Shown in pieces: positions 39,894 through 49,173 of a stretch of 64,000 bases of DNA. The DNA lies in assembly GCF_001506165.1 (NCBI RefSeq), contig NZ_CP011427.1, positions 2,852,001 to 2,916,000 of the forward strand, read 5' to 3'. This stretch comes from Pantoea vagans (lineage in GTDB: Bacteria > Pseudomonadota > Gammaproteobacteria > Enterobacterales > Enterobacteriaceae). Under the pieces are notes generated by a model that worked only from the letters and a program-made list of their open reading frames with translations, made no database searches and was not told the origin of the DNA. The stretch's first letter is position 1; the number at the start of each line of letters is the position of its first letter. A program made the position numbers and the translations under genes.

Positions 39894-42800
39894 TTAGTGT
39901 TGCAGTTGACGTTGCTCCAGACTGGTATTAATCGTCTTAATTTCACCTCTCAGGCTTTCGCCACGGTAAACCATCGACGTGTCATATCGCTGATACTTCT
40001 CATCGCGAGTGGCGCTGAACCAGTTAAACGAGCCGACGCACAAAATTCCATCATCACCAATTACAATTTTGCTGTGAACACGATTGACCAACTTCGTCAC
40101 GACACCGATTTCATTAAGTTTTTCCACTGCATCCTTTAGGCGCTGTTGTTTGGATATGCGCGTTTCATAATCAGTATGCTCGGTATTAAAACTTTTGTCC
40201 GTGACCACCGTGATATCGATACCGCGAGCTCGCGCCTCAACCATTGATGCGAGAAAACCGGTTTGTTCAAGCTTTTGCCAGGTTAACCAAGGGGAAACAA
40301 TAGTGATACTCTTACAGATCGCGTTAAACGTTTGGTTTAAAAACGCATCATGTTGCTCAACACCGTGTAACGTTGAGAGCTGCGTTTGTGCAGCATTAAG
40401 ATCATGGCGTTCTTGGTATTCGAACTGCAATGCATTCCGGGTGGAGGCAAACAGATATTTTGCCAGTAGTCCTCGCGGCGAAGAACCTGGCTGGATCTCG
40501 AACACATCCATATCGCCAAAGACCAAAAAGCTATCTTTAGCACGTGAAACGGCGACATTGAGCATGCAGCTGTCTCTGTCGATAAACCCGCCATCTTCGT
40601 GCTTCGAGTAGACTGACGAGAAAATTACAATCGCCCTTTCCGCCCCTTGCAATGAATGAACAGTGCCGACCGTTAGTGAATTTTCATCGGCATCACAATT
40701 AATATCCAGTTTGCGTAATGACGATTTAATCGCGTTGACCTGAGCCGAAAAAGGCGTGACAACGCCAACTAATTCATTCAAAGGTTTATTGTAATGACGC
40801 TCAATGTCTTCCTTATGAGTTGCAAGCCACGCTGCTATCGTCTCTGCTTCAAAGGTGTTATAGCGACTTCCACCATTTGCCTGTGTGCCTTTGCCATCAA
40901 TATGCAAATAGCCCATCGCAGGAAATATCGTTTCTTTTTCAACCCCTCGTTTGGGCTGCAATTTTCCGTGATAGCACAGGCTATTACAGTAACCAATGAT
41001 GTTATCGAAGCAACGACGATGCTCGTATAGATACATCCCGCGGGCCAAATCCGAGTCATACTGGTAACGCGAGTTAAACTGGGCAACCTTCATGACGCTG
41101 CCAGATGCGGCACTCTTTCCGGAGTCACACACCAGTGCATAAGCCTCATTGAGTTCTTCCTGAGTACCACCCGGTAGAATGTTCTCTTCCACCATATTGC
41201 CAATATCTACGCTTGGCAAACTGTTCCAAATGGGTGCAATCTGTTCTGTATCACCAATAACTAATGCTTTATTTGCTAATGCGAAAGAAGCTGCAGCGAC
41301 CTCAGGCAGTACCTGTCCCGCTTCATCAACTATCAGTAAATCAGCGAAATTATACAGATAGCCATCATCAAACTTTTTCCCGCCAACATGCTCCCTGATG
41401 AGCATATGATGAGGAAGCATGTAACAGGTCATCACTACACAAGGGGTAAGCTTCATTCTTCGCAGCCAGCGAGCTTTAACCGCTTTCGCACCTCTAAGAC
41501 CTTTTTCTTTTTCAAGATGAGTAATCGAAGCCATATCCATCAACCATCGACCTTCCCAGTAATGCGTCGTCACCAGAAACGCAGGGAAACGGAGTTGTGT
41601 ATCGGCAAGCTCATCGGCTTCGCTCAGGGTTAGCTCCTCCTCGCCAGTGTGTCCCAGCGAATGCCCCATTTCACGCCAACGTATGGCGGCTTCATTTTCA
41701 CGCTGGGAAACATCCTCAGCAAAAGAAATCTGCTGTTGATACTCCCCCTGCTCCTTAAGCGCTTTTGCAATAAGGTCATCAATAAAGGCATCAATACCTT
41801 CAGCAAATGTCCCTTGAAATGCTGCCATTCGTTCACCAAATGTAGCCTCTAAAAAAACACTTATTTGATAGTGACGTTTAGTGCGAACGGCTGGAATCCA
41901 GGAGAACAGTGCGTACATCAATGACTCACTGGCTCTGAGTTGCTGCCACTGTTTTTTTCCCTGCGTTAATAGTGAGATTTCATTGGTGATATCGAGCAGT
42001 AACGTCCTCTTATTCTGAATATACTGGTTCAGATCGTCGCTTATGGCGTACCGCTCCTCGCGTATGCTATTAAGCCTTCCCCAAATGGGCTCAATTTGCT
42101 TCAACTGTGAATGAAGCTCAGCTAAACGCCTGTGTAAGCGTTCCACAACTTGTTCAGTTGATTGACACTCCTCACCGGGGAAAGCCTCTCTTGCCTTTTC
42201 AAGAAAGAAGACTTCTGCGTTTTCCAGATATTCAAGGGATTCGACACGTTTAAAAAAATCTTCCGTCTGATATTTTTTTGCGGCATCGGCTTTTCGACTC
42301 GATGACGGAAAGTAAGCGCCAAAGCTTCTGACATCAGGCAGCCAACGCCCCGCCATAGGACCTGTACCGCTTGAAAAATCTTTACCGAAGGCCTCAATAA
42401 TATTGGTTACCGCCTGATTGTTGGTTGATGTCGCTATCACCAACGGTGGCTCATCTTTGTTAAGCGCCGCCCTTGCCCACTCAGTAGCAATGATCGAGAG
42501 AACCAAGGTAGTTTTCCCTGTTCCTGGAGGACCATTCACCGCAAGAATATCGCCCGACTGTTGAGTAAGAAAATGACTTAGGGCATCGCGCTGTGCGACA
42601 GCCAGCGGAAACTTATCACCGGAATGCCCCAGACGTTCGCTGAACATGGCATTGCTGGCAAGGAGTGGCTGTGTCGTGGGCTTTTCTACTGAAGCAAAAC
42701 GTGAAAGTAGTGGAACCGCTTTTTTGCTCGACAGCAGATGATCGTACATCGGCAATATATGAATGCTGGCACCTCCAGTCTGGTTGGCTTTAATAACATA

Positions 42801-43415
42801 GCCATATCCAGCGGGTTCATATTGCTCAGGTGATTTGAGCCATTTGCCAGCAACATGTTTTAAAAGTTCATCAGTATTTTCACGGTATTTTTCCCACGAC
42901 TGCTGATAACGAGCATATCGTTCCTCCCGTTGTTCATCTGATTCCTCTCGCTGCACATCCTCATTGTCGGTGCCAAAAGTGATTGAATTATGGGTGGTTT
43001 TGTATTTGTCATATGTCTCCATTTCACCAATAGAGAAAGTACCTTTGGGGAGCGGTTCAAGCAGATCACGGGGAATGGTGGCGGGAGCAGCTGGAAATAA
43101 AAAACCTTCGCGGTTCAGCAGAGCGGAGGTGACCAAAGGCGTAACAATGGCCGGAGCACCTGCTGTTCTTTCTTTGCCGTGTTTTAACTGACGAATCCAT
43201 ACCTGTGGGCGCAGCAACACTTCGACAGTTTTAACCTCAAGGTTTTCACCCTGGAAGAGTGATTTGACAATCTCCTCATCCAACCTTCCAGCCGAAACAT
43301 CCTTCGATTTTGTGAATGAATCTTCATCTTTGCGCTCGAATGCTCCTTTTCCTGATTCGGAATCAGCCAAGGTATTACGCCAGTATGAAGTGAATCCCTG
43401 AGTATTGCTGTCCAT
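39894..43415 (-). CDS. SF1 helicase fused to PLD nuclease (Mokosh type II-like)
   Basis: This 1173-residue protein has a split SF1 (UPF1/DNA2-like) helicase: Walker [10 protein letters not shown] (Lys301), a long helical insertion (about 400-620), Walker B VDEAGQ (Asp697-Glu698), and helicase motifs such as [10 protein letters not shown] and [17 protein letters not shown]-terminal phospholipase D-type nuclease domain (about 1020-1160) has one HxK motif ([11 protein letters not shown], His1114/Lys1116). This architecture and size match MkoC of the Mokosh type II anti-phage system as I recall it. It is a stand-alone gene at the edge of the island. Homology search is needed to fix the name. Confidence 0.8.
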   Translation of the reverse strand: MDSNTQGFTSYWRNTLADSESGKGAFERKDEDSFTKSKDVSAGRLDEEIVKSLFQGENLEVKTVEVLLRPQVWIRQLKHGKERTAGAPAIVTPLVTSALLNREGFLFPAAPATIPRDLLEPLPKGTFSIGEMETYDKYKTTHNSITFGTDNEDVQREESDEQREERYARYQQSWEKYRENTDELLKHVAGKWLKSPEQYEPAGYGYVIKANQTGGASIHILPMYDHLLSSKKAVPLLSRFASVEKPTTQPLLASNAMFSERLGHSGDKFPLAVAQRDALSHFLTQQSGDILAVNGPPGTGKTTLVLSIIATEWARAALNKDEPPLVIATSTNNQAVTNIIEAFGKDFSSGTGPMAGRWLPDVRSFGAYFPSSSRKADAAKKYQTEDFFKRVESLEYLENAEVFFLEKAREAFPGEECQSTEQVVERLHRRLAELHSQLKQIEPIWGRLNSIREERYAISDDLNQYIQNKRTLLLDITNEISLLTQGKKQWQQLRASESLMYALFSWIPAVRTKRHYQISVFLEATFGERMAAFQGTFAEGIDAFIDDLIAKALKEQGEYQQQISFAEDVSQRENEAAIRWREMGHSLGHTGEEELTLSEADELADTQLRFPAFLVTTHYWEGRWLMDMASITHLEKEKGLRGAKAVKARWLRRMKLTPCVVMTCYMLPHHMLIREHVGGKKFDDGYLYNFADLLIVDEAGQVLPEVAAASFALANKALVIGDTEQIAPIWNSLPSVDIGNMVEENILPGGTQEELNEAYALVCDSGKSAASGSVMKVAQFNSRYQYDSDLARGMYLYEHRRCFDNIIGYCNSLCYHGKLQPKRGVEKETIFPAMGYLHIDGKGTQANGGSRYNTFEAETIAAWLATHKEDIERHYNKPLNELVGVVTPFSAQVNAIKSSLRKLDINCDADENSLTVGTVHSLQGAERAIVIFSSVYSKHEDGGFIDRDSCMLNVAVSRAKDSFLVFGDMDVFEIQPGSSPRGLLAKYLFASTRNALQFEYQERHDLNAAQTQLSTLHGVEQHDAFLNQTFNAICKSITIVSPWLTWQKLEQTGFLASMVEARARGIDITVVTDKSFNTEHTDYETRISKQQRLKDAVEKLNEIGVVTKLVNRVHSKIVIGDDGILCVGSFNWFSATRDEKYQRYDTSMVYRGESLRGEIKTINTSLEQRQLQH

Positions 43416-43641
43416 CGCCCATCCCGTAACTTAGATAATGTTATTCATTTCGTTGAGATAAATATTACTTATCATTTAATATTGTCCACGATGCGAGCTC
43501 TAATTCAACTATTTGTTTTAGCTGTCATTGATTGTTCACGCCCAAGAATATTCGTCATTACCGCTAACATCAGAGTCGCGGAGTGTCCTTGATATAATGA
43601 AGAATTATGATGGGCTGAACCTTAGGGTTATAAGCGAATAA

Positions 43642-44676
43642 TCACCCAAGCACCTTATTAACCTCGCGCAAGCGCCCCACCCGAATTCGCGTTGTTGCAG
43701 GCATTGTGGTGTTATTATAATCCCTCAACCCCAGCATCACATTGTATCCGTTGAATAATCCGGCATCGCCCAAGCGGGGCACCGGCAGCAGCCGGGTCGG
43801 CACCGTCAGCCAGAATCGCAAATCGTAATCACAGCCCAGCAAGGTGTGCAGCAGCGCCATCACGTCCTGGCGGAGTTGCCCGTCAGGCATCCAGCCCTTC
43901 GCTTCTGCGGGATCGTCTGTCGAGAGCTCGACCCGCGAGCAGTAACCCGCCACGTGAGTTTCATCGCCCAGTATCGGATTTTGATCGAGCGTCATGCCGC
44001 CGCGTATTGAGAGGCGGGCGCGTTTTGCCACTGGCATCCTCACCGGATGGTGTGCAAAAACCTCAACTTTGGTATTCGGTGCCTGGCTGTTGATCACCGC
44101 TACGATGCCTTCCGCGGTGTGCGTGGTATGCAAGAGTGGTTGCAATATTGCCAGCAGGCGTGATGATGGTTGATCGCCGCTGTGGATGATGCCCGTAAGC
44201 GCCATCAGGCTTTGCGACACCGTATCCATACCGCCCGGCTCAAAGGTGGCCGGATAGCTGTATTTGCGCCAGATGCGGTAAAACTGTGTCATCAAGCGGT
44301 GATTGAAGATATCCAGAAACGCTGCCATCGCATCCGCACCGTCGCGGCCCTGATTAATATCGTCAATGATGCTGGTGGGCAGCGGCGAATCCACACCGTA
44401 CAGGCCAAAGAAGTTAGTTCTGACCGTTGGCGCGGCATCCGGATTGTCAGCATCATTTTCCGTACACTTCAGCTCCCCGGCGGGAAAGCCCAGATGCGGA
44501 TTGGGGCGAAAGCGCACCGGATCACTCTCGGGCGTGCGGCCCGTGCCAAGACGGCTGCCGGTCGTCTGCTCCAGCAACTGGCAGAAACGATAAAAATTAT
44601 ACCGAGCTGTCTGGTCGCGGCCTTTTTCGTCCAGCCAGAAAGGTGGCAGCGTCTGGCTGTTTTCGTTGTTATCCAT
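43642..44676 (-). CDS. tssG: Type VI secretion baseplate protein TssG
   Basis: This 344-residue protein is a complete TssG (VasB/ImpH family), part of the T6SS baseplate wedge with TssE, TssF and TssK. Family features include YNFYRFCQLLE at the start, the VRFRPNPHLGFPAGEL segment and the C-terminal RLLPVPRLGDAGLFNGYNVMLG. It follows the last codons of tssF as in working clusters, but here tssF is destroyed, so it is probably non-functional by context. Confidence 0.85.
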   Translation of the reverse strand: MDNNENSQTLPPFWLDEKGRDQTARYNFYRFCQLLEQTTGSRLGTGRTPESDPVRFRPNPHLGFPAGELKCTENDADNPDAAPTVRTNFFGLYGVDSPLPTSIIDDINQGRDGADAMAAFLDIFNHRLMTQFYRIWRKYSYPATFEPGGMDTVSQSLMALTGIIHSGDQPSSRLLAILQPLLHTTHTAEGIVAVINSQAPNTKVEVFAHHPVRMPVAKRARLSIRGGMTLDQNPILGDETHVAGYCSRVELSTDDPAEAKGWMPDGQLRQDVMALLHTLLGCDYDLRFWLTVPTRLLPVPRLGDAGLFNGYNVMLGLRDYNNTTMPATTRIRVGRLREVNKVLG

Positions 44677-44678
44677 GC

Positions 44679-44972
44679 TCAGATCAGCACCCTGTCAATG
44701 CGGCGTTCAGGCCAAGCCCATTCGGTGCCAGAAGCGGTCAACAGCACCGTCAGTTGGGTAAAGCGCAACACGCTGGCGTACTGCGTCAGGAACTGCTCCA
44801 GCAGCTCGCAGAACAGGCGGGCATCACCGGTGCCGCTGAACTGCGTTTCATCGAGCGCCACACGAATGCGCACGCCGTGCCAGTGATACGACGAGTTATA
44901 GTCCTGACGCCAGCTGACGTGACGGATACCGCTGATACGGCGGCGGTTGTTTTCGTCGTCGCTCCAGTCGAA
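44679..44972 (-). pseudogene. tssF: 3' fragment of tssF
   Basis: The last 97 codons of a TssF baseplate protein are present, from FDWSDDENNRRRISGIRHVSW to EWAWPERRIDRVLI and stop, followed by tssG after two bases. Upstream the frame is closed and the sequence switches to vgrG in another frame near 44970. The first 34 or so codons of tssF survive separately at 47353-47466; the middle is missing. Confidence 0.85.
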
Positions 44973-46381
44973 TACGGGCGATCAATATCACCGCTTTCAA
45001 AGCCAACCATCACACCCGTGCCATCCATTAACGGCCAGTGGAAGCCGTATTCTCCCCCTGCATAAGGTTTTGCCAGGCGTATCCAGCAGCTTTCAAAACC
45101 CTTCTGCCACTCACCCCGGTCAAGATCGAAGCGAATGCGGTAACGCCCCTGAGCATCAATGTGGGAGTAGGTATCATTTTCCTGCGTAGATGACACGCGG
45201 GCAGGCAACGTTCCGCTGATGGTCGGCCAGCAGAGTTCCTCTGGTCGCCATGTGTAATCACGGCTCCAGGGAACAGCTGTGAATGTGATGAAATAAGCGG
45301 AATCGCGGGAGATATTCTCGCAATCAGTGCTGACGACCAGTAACCCTTCTGGCGCATCTGGCCACGCCTTACCTGGGGTCGTGATGATCATCCCCGGACG
45401 CAGCGTCATGCAGTTGGATTTACCCTCAAACGTCACCAGCGTACTGAGATGACGTTCACTGCGGATACCTGCATACCAGATGCCCTGGCCGGGTTGCTCC
45501 TCATACGCTTTTCCGGCATCGGGATAATGCTCCGCCCAGCGATGGTCTGTACCACGTAGTGCACGATACTCCTCGCTGGTTCTGGCTTCCGCTTTCATAT
45601 CGCTTTGTGCGCTGCGGTAGTTGTCATCATTGACGCCGACCTGCTTCGGCACGGCATTGCGAACTACATGCATATCCCAGACCGATTCCAGGCCTCCGTC
45701 AAACAGCCCGGAAGGATGGCGGAAAGGTATTGCCGGTCCCTTGATCCAGCCCTGCGCGTGATCGGTGAAGATAATGGCATCTTCATTGCTTTCTTCATCA
45801 TACTGACGATAGAACGACACACCGACATCGGCCAGACGTCTGGCGATATGCGCATAATCGGACTCTTCGTACTGCATCATAAAGTCACGTAGCGGATAGC
45901 GGGTGTTGAGCTTCAGGGCAAAGCCCATCCGGTCAATCAGATGATTTTCCAGCGTCTTTTCAGTCAGGCTGATAATGCTGTCATTGAGGTAAACTGCGCT
46001 GTTGCGCCCCTGCGTCATGCGCACCATCTTGTGTTCAAGCACAACGCTGTAGTGGGTCTGGTCGGCGCTGGTATTATGCTGACGGAATTGCGTGATGATG
46101 CCTGGCACGATGCGCGGAGTAAGTTTTTCCCAGGGTTTACCATCCGGATACATCAACAATTCAGCAGAGTAGTTGATCAGCAGCGTCGCAGGGATATCGC
46201 GAGTGGTGCTGGTAAATTCAACCTCATAACGGGGGATCTGACTCAGCGCTTCACTGCCGCTGAATTTCAACACCGAAATCTGAATATCCGGGCGCTCCTG
46301 GCTGAGTTTTTTCAGCCGGAGTTGGTAATGGTTACAAGCTCCGTATTTACCACTCTCAATGATGTAATCCGCAATTCCCAT
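44786..46381 (-). pseudogene. vgrG: Truncated vgrG (tssI) fused out of frame to tssF
   Basis: The first 470 or so codons encode a VgrG spike protein: the gp27-like base and the start of the gp5-like OB fold (ISGTLPARV, GRYRIRFDLDRGEW, MVGFESGDIDRPY). After Tyr470 the frame runs through tssF sequence in a different frame, giving about 60 nonsense residues to the stop. The triple-stranded beta-helix needle and any effector extension are missing, so it cannot form a normal spike. Confidence 0.85.
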
Positions 46382-46416
46382 GGTTTCCCTTCCCTTTTAT
46401 CCCTGTTTCAACCCAG

Positions 46417-47061
46417 TCACTGAGTCAGTAAAAACAACCTCAATCCACCCCACAATCCCGCAGTGAGTAAAAGCAGTGAAACAAATGCCATCTGCGGCGA
46501 GCGCCACCAATGCATTTCTGCAGGGCCGCTACAGCGAACGATGTCCCAATGAGCGTCCATTTGCGCGACTTCTGGCAATCGCTTTTCCAGCTGCTGTAGC
46601 AGTGACTGGCGTTCAGTATCGTTTTCAACCCGATATTTACCTGAATAGCCAAACTTCAGCATGCGTTGATAGCAGACCAGTAAGGTTTCTGAGGGTGCTG
46701 GTTCGCGCAGCAGATTTTTGATGTGTTCGTAGAAATGCTCGCCACCATTGAGATGCCCAAGAAAGTGCCCCTGCAAAGGTGTGCGCCTCCACCAGGCTGA
46801 AATATCGGCTTCCGGAATGGTCATGATCAGTTCGTCGAGAAAGACGCAGTGCGCAAACTTGATTTCGTCGCAGAGAGAGTCAGGTGCACCGGCTGTGTTG
46901 AGTTTGTCCTGGACCTGTTGGACCATGCTGAAGCAATGCTGGTAGAGCGCATCATCAACGGTGATGGATTGTCCGTTTCGGACAGCAAGCGCTAGCAGCC
47001 AGGTATCCTGCATTAGCGTATCGAGGGTAGAAATTGTTATATGAGAATCTTGAGAAATCAT
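46417..47061 (-). CDS. tssL: T6SS inner-membrane protein TssL (DotU)
   Basis: This short-form TssL/DotU protein of about 214 residues is a membrane-complex part of T6SS, with TssM and TssJ. It has the cytosolic helical domain (KFAHCVFLDELIMT, PLQGHFLGHLNGGEHFYE) and a single C-terminal membrane anchor (about residues 190-212), with no peptidoglycan-binding extension. I favour the second ATG (47061) because AGGA lies eight bases before it. Its first 112 codons and upstream region are duplicated at 53354-53937. Confidence 0.87.
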   Translation of the reverse strand: MISQDSHITISTLDTLMQDTWLLALAVRNGQSITVDDALYQHCFSMVQQVQDKLNTAGAPDSLCDEIKFAHCVFLDELIMTIPEADISAWWRRTPLQGHFLGHLNGGEHFYEHIKNLLREPAPSETLLVCYQRMLKFGYSGKYRVENDTERQSLLQQLEKRLPEVAQMDAHWDIVRCSGPAEMHWWRSPQMAFVSLLLLTAGLWGGLRLFLLTQ

Positions 47062-47310
47062 TGGCACCATCCTGGTGTTATCTGAGCGTTGTTAATCCTT
47101 CAACGCTGTAGAAGTTTTAAGGGTTAAAATTGTTTGCATTAGCCTCTGTGGTGGCTGAAAGATGACGCCAGAGCCTTTCTCCACTAGGCCCCCTCAAAAC
47201 CACACTGGCATCGATACTATTACTTAGGGTGACAGTCGATCAAGTAAACAGTATGAAAGTCTGATCTAAGTCGAATTTATGCACTAAAAATCAGATCCAC
47301 TTAATTGTTT
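46729..47310 (-). repeat. Direct repeat, left copy (tssL 5' part plus upstream region)
   Basis: About 582 bases covering the first half of tssL and some 240 bases upstream recur at 53354-53937 in the same orientation with a few percent differences (for example H/R, K/Q and D/E changes in tssL). The copies bracket the tssF 5' fragment and the ynb-like operon. Confidence 0.9.
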
Positions 47311-47341
47311 AATGTCACGCTGATAAAGCCCTGAACGCCTG

Positions 47342-47356
47342 CAAGAACGATGTTAT
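47342..47356 (+). repeat. Boundary motif, diverged middle copy
   Basis: CAAGAACGATGTTAT followed by GGGGGG matches the left copy at 39696 except at four central positions. It directly truncates the tssF 5' fragment, whose stop codon falls inside it. Confidence 0.45.
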
Positions 47357-47466
47357 GGGGGGATCTGACGACCGACTTCCGGATATTGCTCGGCAAACTC
47401 TTGCGCCGCCGCCTTCAGATAACGCATTTCGCTGTCAAAATATTTTAGAAAATCATGATCGTTCAT
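47353..47466 (-). pseudogene. tssF: 5' fragment of tssF
   Basis: The 37-codon frame MNDHDFLKYFDSEMRYLKAA and then QEFAEQYPEVGRQIPP is the N-terminus of TssF (YFDxEMRYLxxxxxEFAxxYP). It then breaks at the boundary motif and meets a stop. It follows the membrane protein gene at 47474, which suggests that the ynb-like operon once ran into tssF. Confidence 0.8.
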
Positions 47467-47473
47467 TGCTCAC

Positions 47474-47869
47474 CTACTCAACCAGCGCCAGATACAACAC
47501 AGAACAGAGTGAAACCAGCCACAGCACCAGCAGTGAGAGCATTGCCCGGTAAAAAATAACTCTTGTTCCGCGCAGGCGATCAGTCAGAGAACGCGGGCGG
47601 GCGAATTTTTTCGGCCACAGCTGTGCCATGCCATGGTCAAACTCAGCGAGATCGTCTTCGTTGTTGAGTAATGCGAAGAGCCGTTCATCCAGCCATAAAC
47701 GCCAGCAGTAGGAGTGGGTGACGAAAAACAACATCATTAAAGGCAGGCTCAGCGCGGAGTAGAAAAGATTGAGTATCAGCGCCAGCGGTGGCAGTGTCAG
47801 AGCGGCAAAGTAGCGCCAGCTCGACAGATGAATTTGCACAATCCGCTTAGTCATCATGCTTTCTGACAT
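47474..47869 (-). CDS. Small membrane protein, coupled to ynbD
   Basis: This 131-residue protein has two hydrophobic hairpins (about residues 20-50 and 108-129) around a charged loop (FALLNNEDDLAEFDHGMAQLWPKKFARP). Its ATG lies inside the end of ynbD (16-base overlap) and has AAGGA six bases upstream, so it is translated with that operon. I do not recognise the family. Confidence 0.75.
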   Translation of the reverse strand: MSESMMTKRIVQIHLSSWRYFAALTLPPLALILNLFYSALSLPLMMLFFVTHSYCWRLWLDERLFALLNNEDDLAEFDHGMAQLWPKKFARPRSLTDRLRGTRVIFYRAMLSLLVLWLVSLCSVLYLALVE

Positions 47870-49173
47870 GGCTGTTCCTTGCTGAATGCTTCCAGAGTGG
47901 CAATGTGTACAGGCGTGAGAACAATCTGCGGACGTCGGGAAGTGACGAGTGCAACGGCCTGGTCGGCAGAAGAAGCATGCCCTTCAGCCAGCAGCCACGC
48001 CGCAACCACTGTGGCACTGCGCGATAACCCCAGAGCGCAGCAAACCAGCACCCTGTCATGTGCCTGACGTAGCTGCTGTAGCTGTCTTACTGCAATGCGC
48101 AAATGCTGAATGTCTGGCACCAGCAGATCCATTAAGGGATAGGACTGCCAGCACTGTTCACCTCGCTCGCCCTTGTGGAATTCTGCTGTCAGGTCAAAAA
48201 CAGCAATATCCCGCTCTGCCTTGCCCGGAAATCTGCCCAGCGATACGCCAGCGGCAATCTCATTACTTTGCGCTGTATGCCGGGAAAACCAGCGGCGGGA
48301 AATTTTTGCACCTGCCAGGTAAGGCAGAAGTAGCAAGCGTGCGGAGAGAGATAAGTTGCCGTGGCTGTTTTTCTGGAACACCGTCACGCCCAATCCGGCA
48401 TAGCCCGCAGCCACTGTCAGTAGTGCTAAGGCAGGCCACAGCAGCCAATAACCACAGGGAATCGCTGTTCCTGCCAGTAAAAACAGCATGCCACCGAGGC
48501 AGTATTTACTCGCAAGACGTCGCGCGTGCCGTGTTGGCCGCTGCCAGCGCCATTCTCCTTCAATCGGAATGACATAGCTGATGATGATTGCAACTACCAT
48601 TCCGCTAATCACATCAATGAAATGGTGTTGCCAGGTCGTCAGAACGGAAACGGCAATCAGCAGGAACCAACAGCATGAAACGATTCTCGCATGGCGATTC
48701 AGATGCTGGTGAAAGCGTAACCAGAGCAACCAGGTCAGGATGATGTGCAGTGAAGGAGCTTGATTATAGGGCAAATCGAACTGTTCAAGCTGGCGGAACA
48801 GCCAGCCGAAAGCACCCTGGGTTTCCGGGCGCGTGAAGGTAAACTTCAGCGGGAAAAGCAAAAACGCAGCACACGCCACCAGCGATGCCGCAAGCAGGCG
48901 ACAACCGTGACGCATCAGCTCCTGTCTTGAGGTACAGATGAACAGTGAAATGCCGTATAGCAGGTCAATGCTCCAGTAAGGCACGATAGTCCAGGGAATA
49001 AACGGGATCGCATGCTCCCAGCCAAATACCAGACTGCCCACATCGTCGCGAGTCGCGGTAAAGGTATTCACCTGCCCATAGCTCAGAAAAAACAGCGGCC
49101 CCAGCAGCATCAGCCAGCCAAGCCCCTGTTTCCAGGGGCTGTAAGGGCGTTGTGTCAGCAACGATTCAGTCAT
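47854..49173 (-). CDS. ynbD: PAP2 plus dual-specificity phosphatase membrane protein (YnbD-like)
   Basis: This 439-residue protein resembles E. coli YnbD. Its N-terminal half is a PAP2-like membrane domain (APSLHIILTWLLW, then HHFIDVISG, matching the PAP2 SxH and HxxxxD motifs). Its C-terminal half is a cytosolic tyrosine/dual-specificity phosphatase with the loop VCCALGLSRSATV (Cx5R). Such phosphatases can dephosphorylate lipid phosphates, for example phosphatidylglycerophosphate. It is coupled to the hydrolase-methyltransferase gene by an eight-base overlap. Confidence 0.87.
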   Translation of the reverse strand: MTESLLTQRPYSPWKQGLGWLMLLGPLFFLSYGQVNTFTATRDDVGSLVFGWEHAIPFIPWTIVPYWSIDLLYGISLFICTSRQELMRHGCRLLAASLVACAAFLLFPLKFTFTRPETQGAFGWLFRQLEQFDLPYNQAPSLHIILTWLLWLRFHQHLNRHARIVSCCWFLLIAVSVLTTWQHHFIDVISGMVVAIIISYVIPIEGEWRWQRPTRHARRLASKYCLGGMLFLLAGTAIPCGYWLLWPALALLTVAAGYAGLGVTVFQKNSHGNLSLSARLLLLPYLAGAKISRRWFSRHTAQSNEIAAGVSLGRFPGKAERDIAVFDLTAEFHKGERGEQCWQSYPLMDLLVPDIQHLRIAVRQLQQLRQAHDRVLVCCALGLSRSATVVAAWLLAEGHASSADQAVALVTSRRPQIVLTPVHIATLEAFSKEQPCQKA

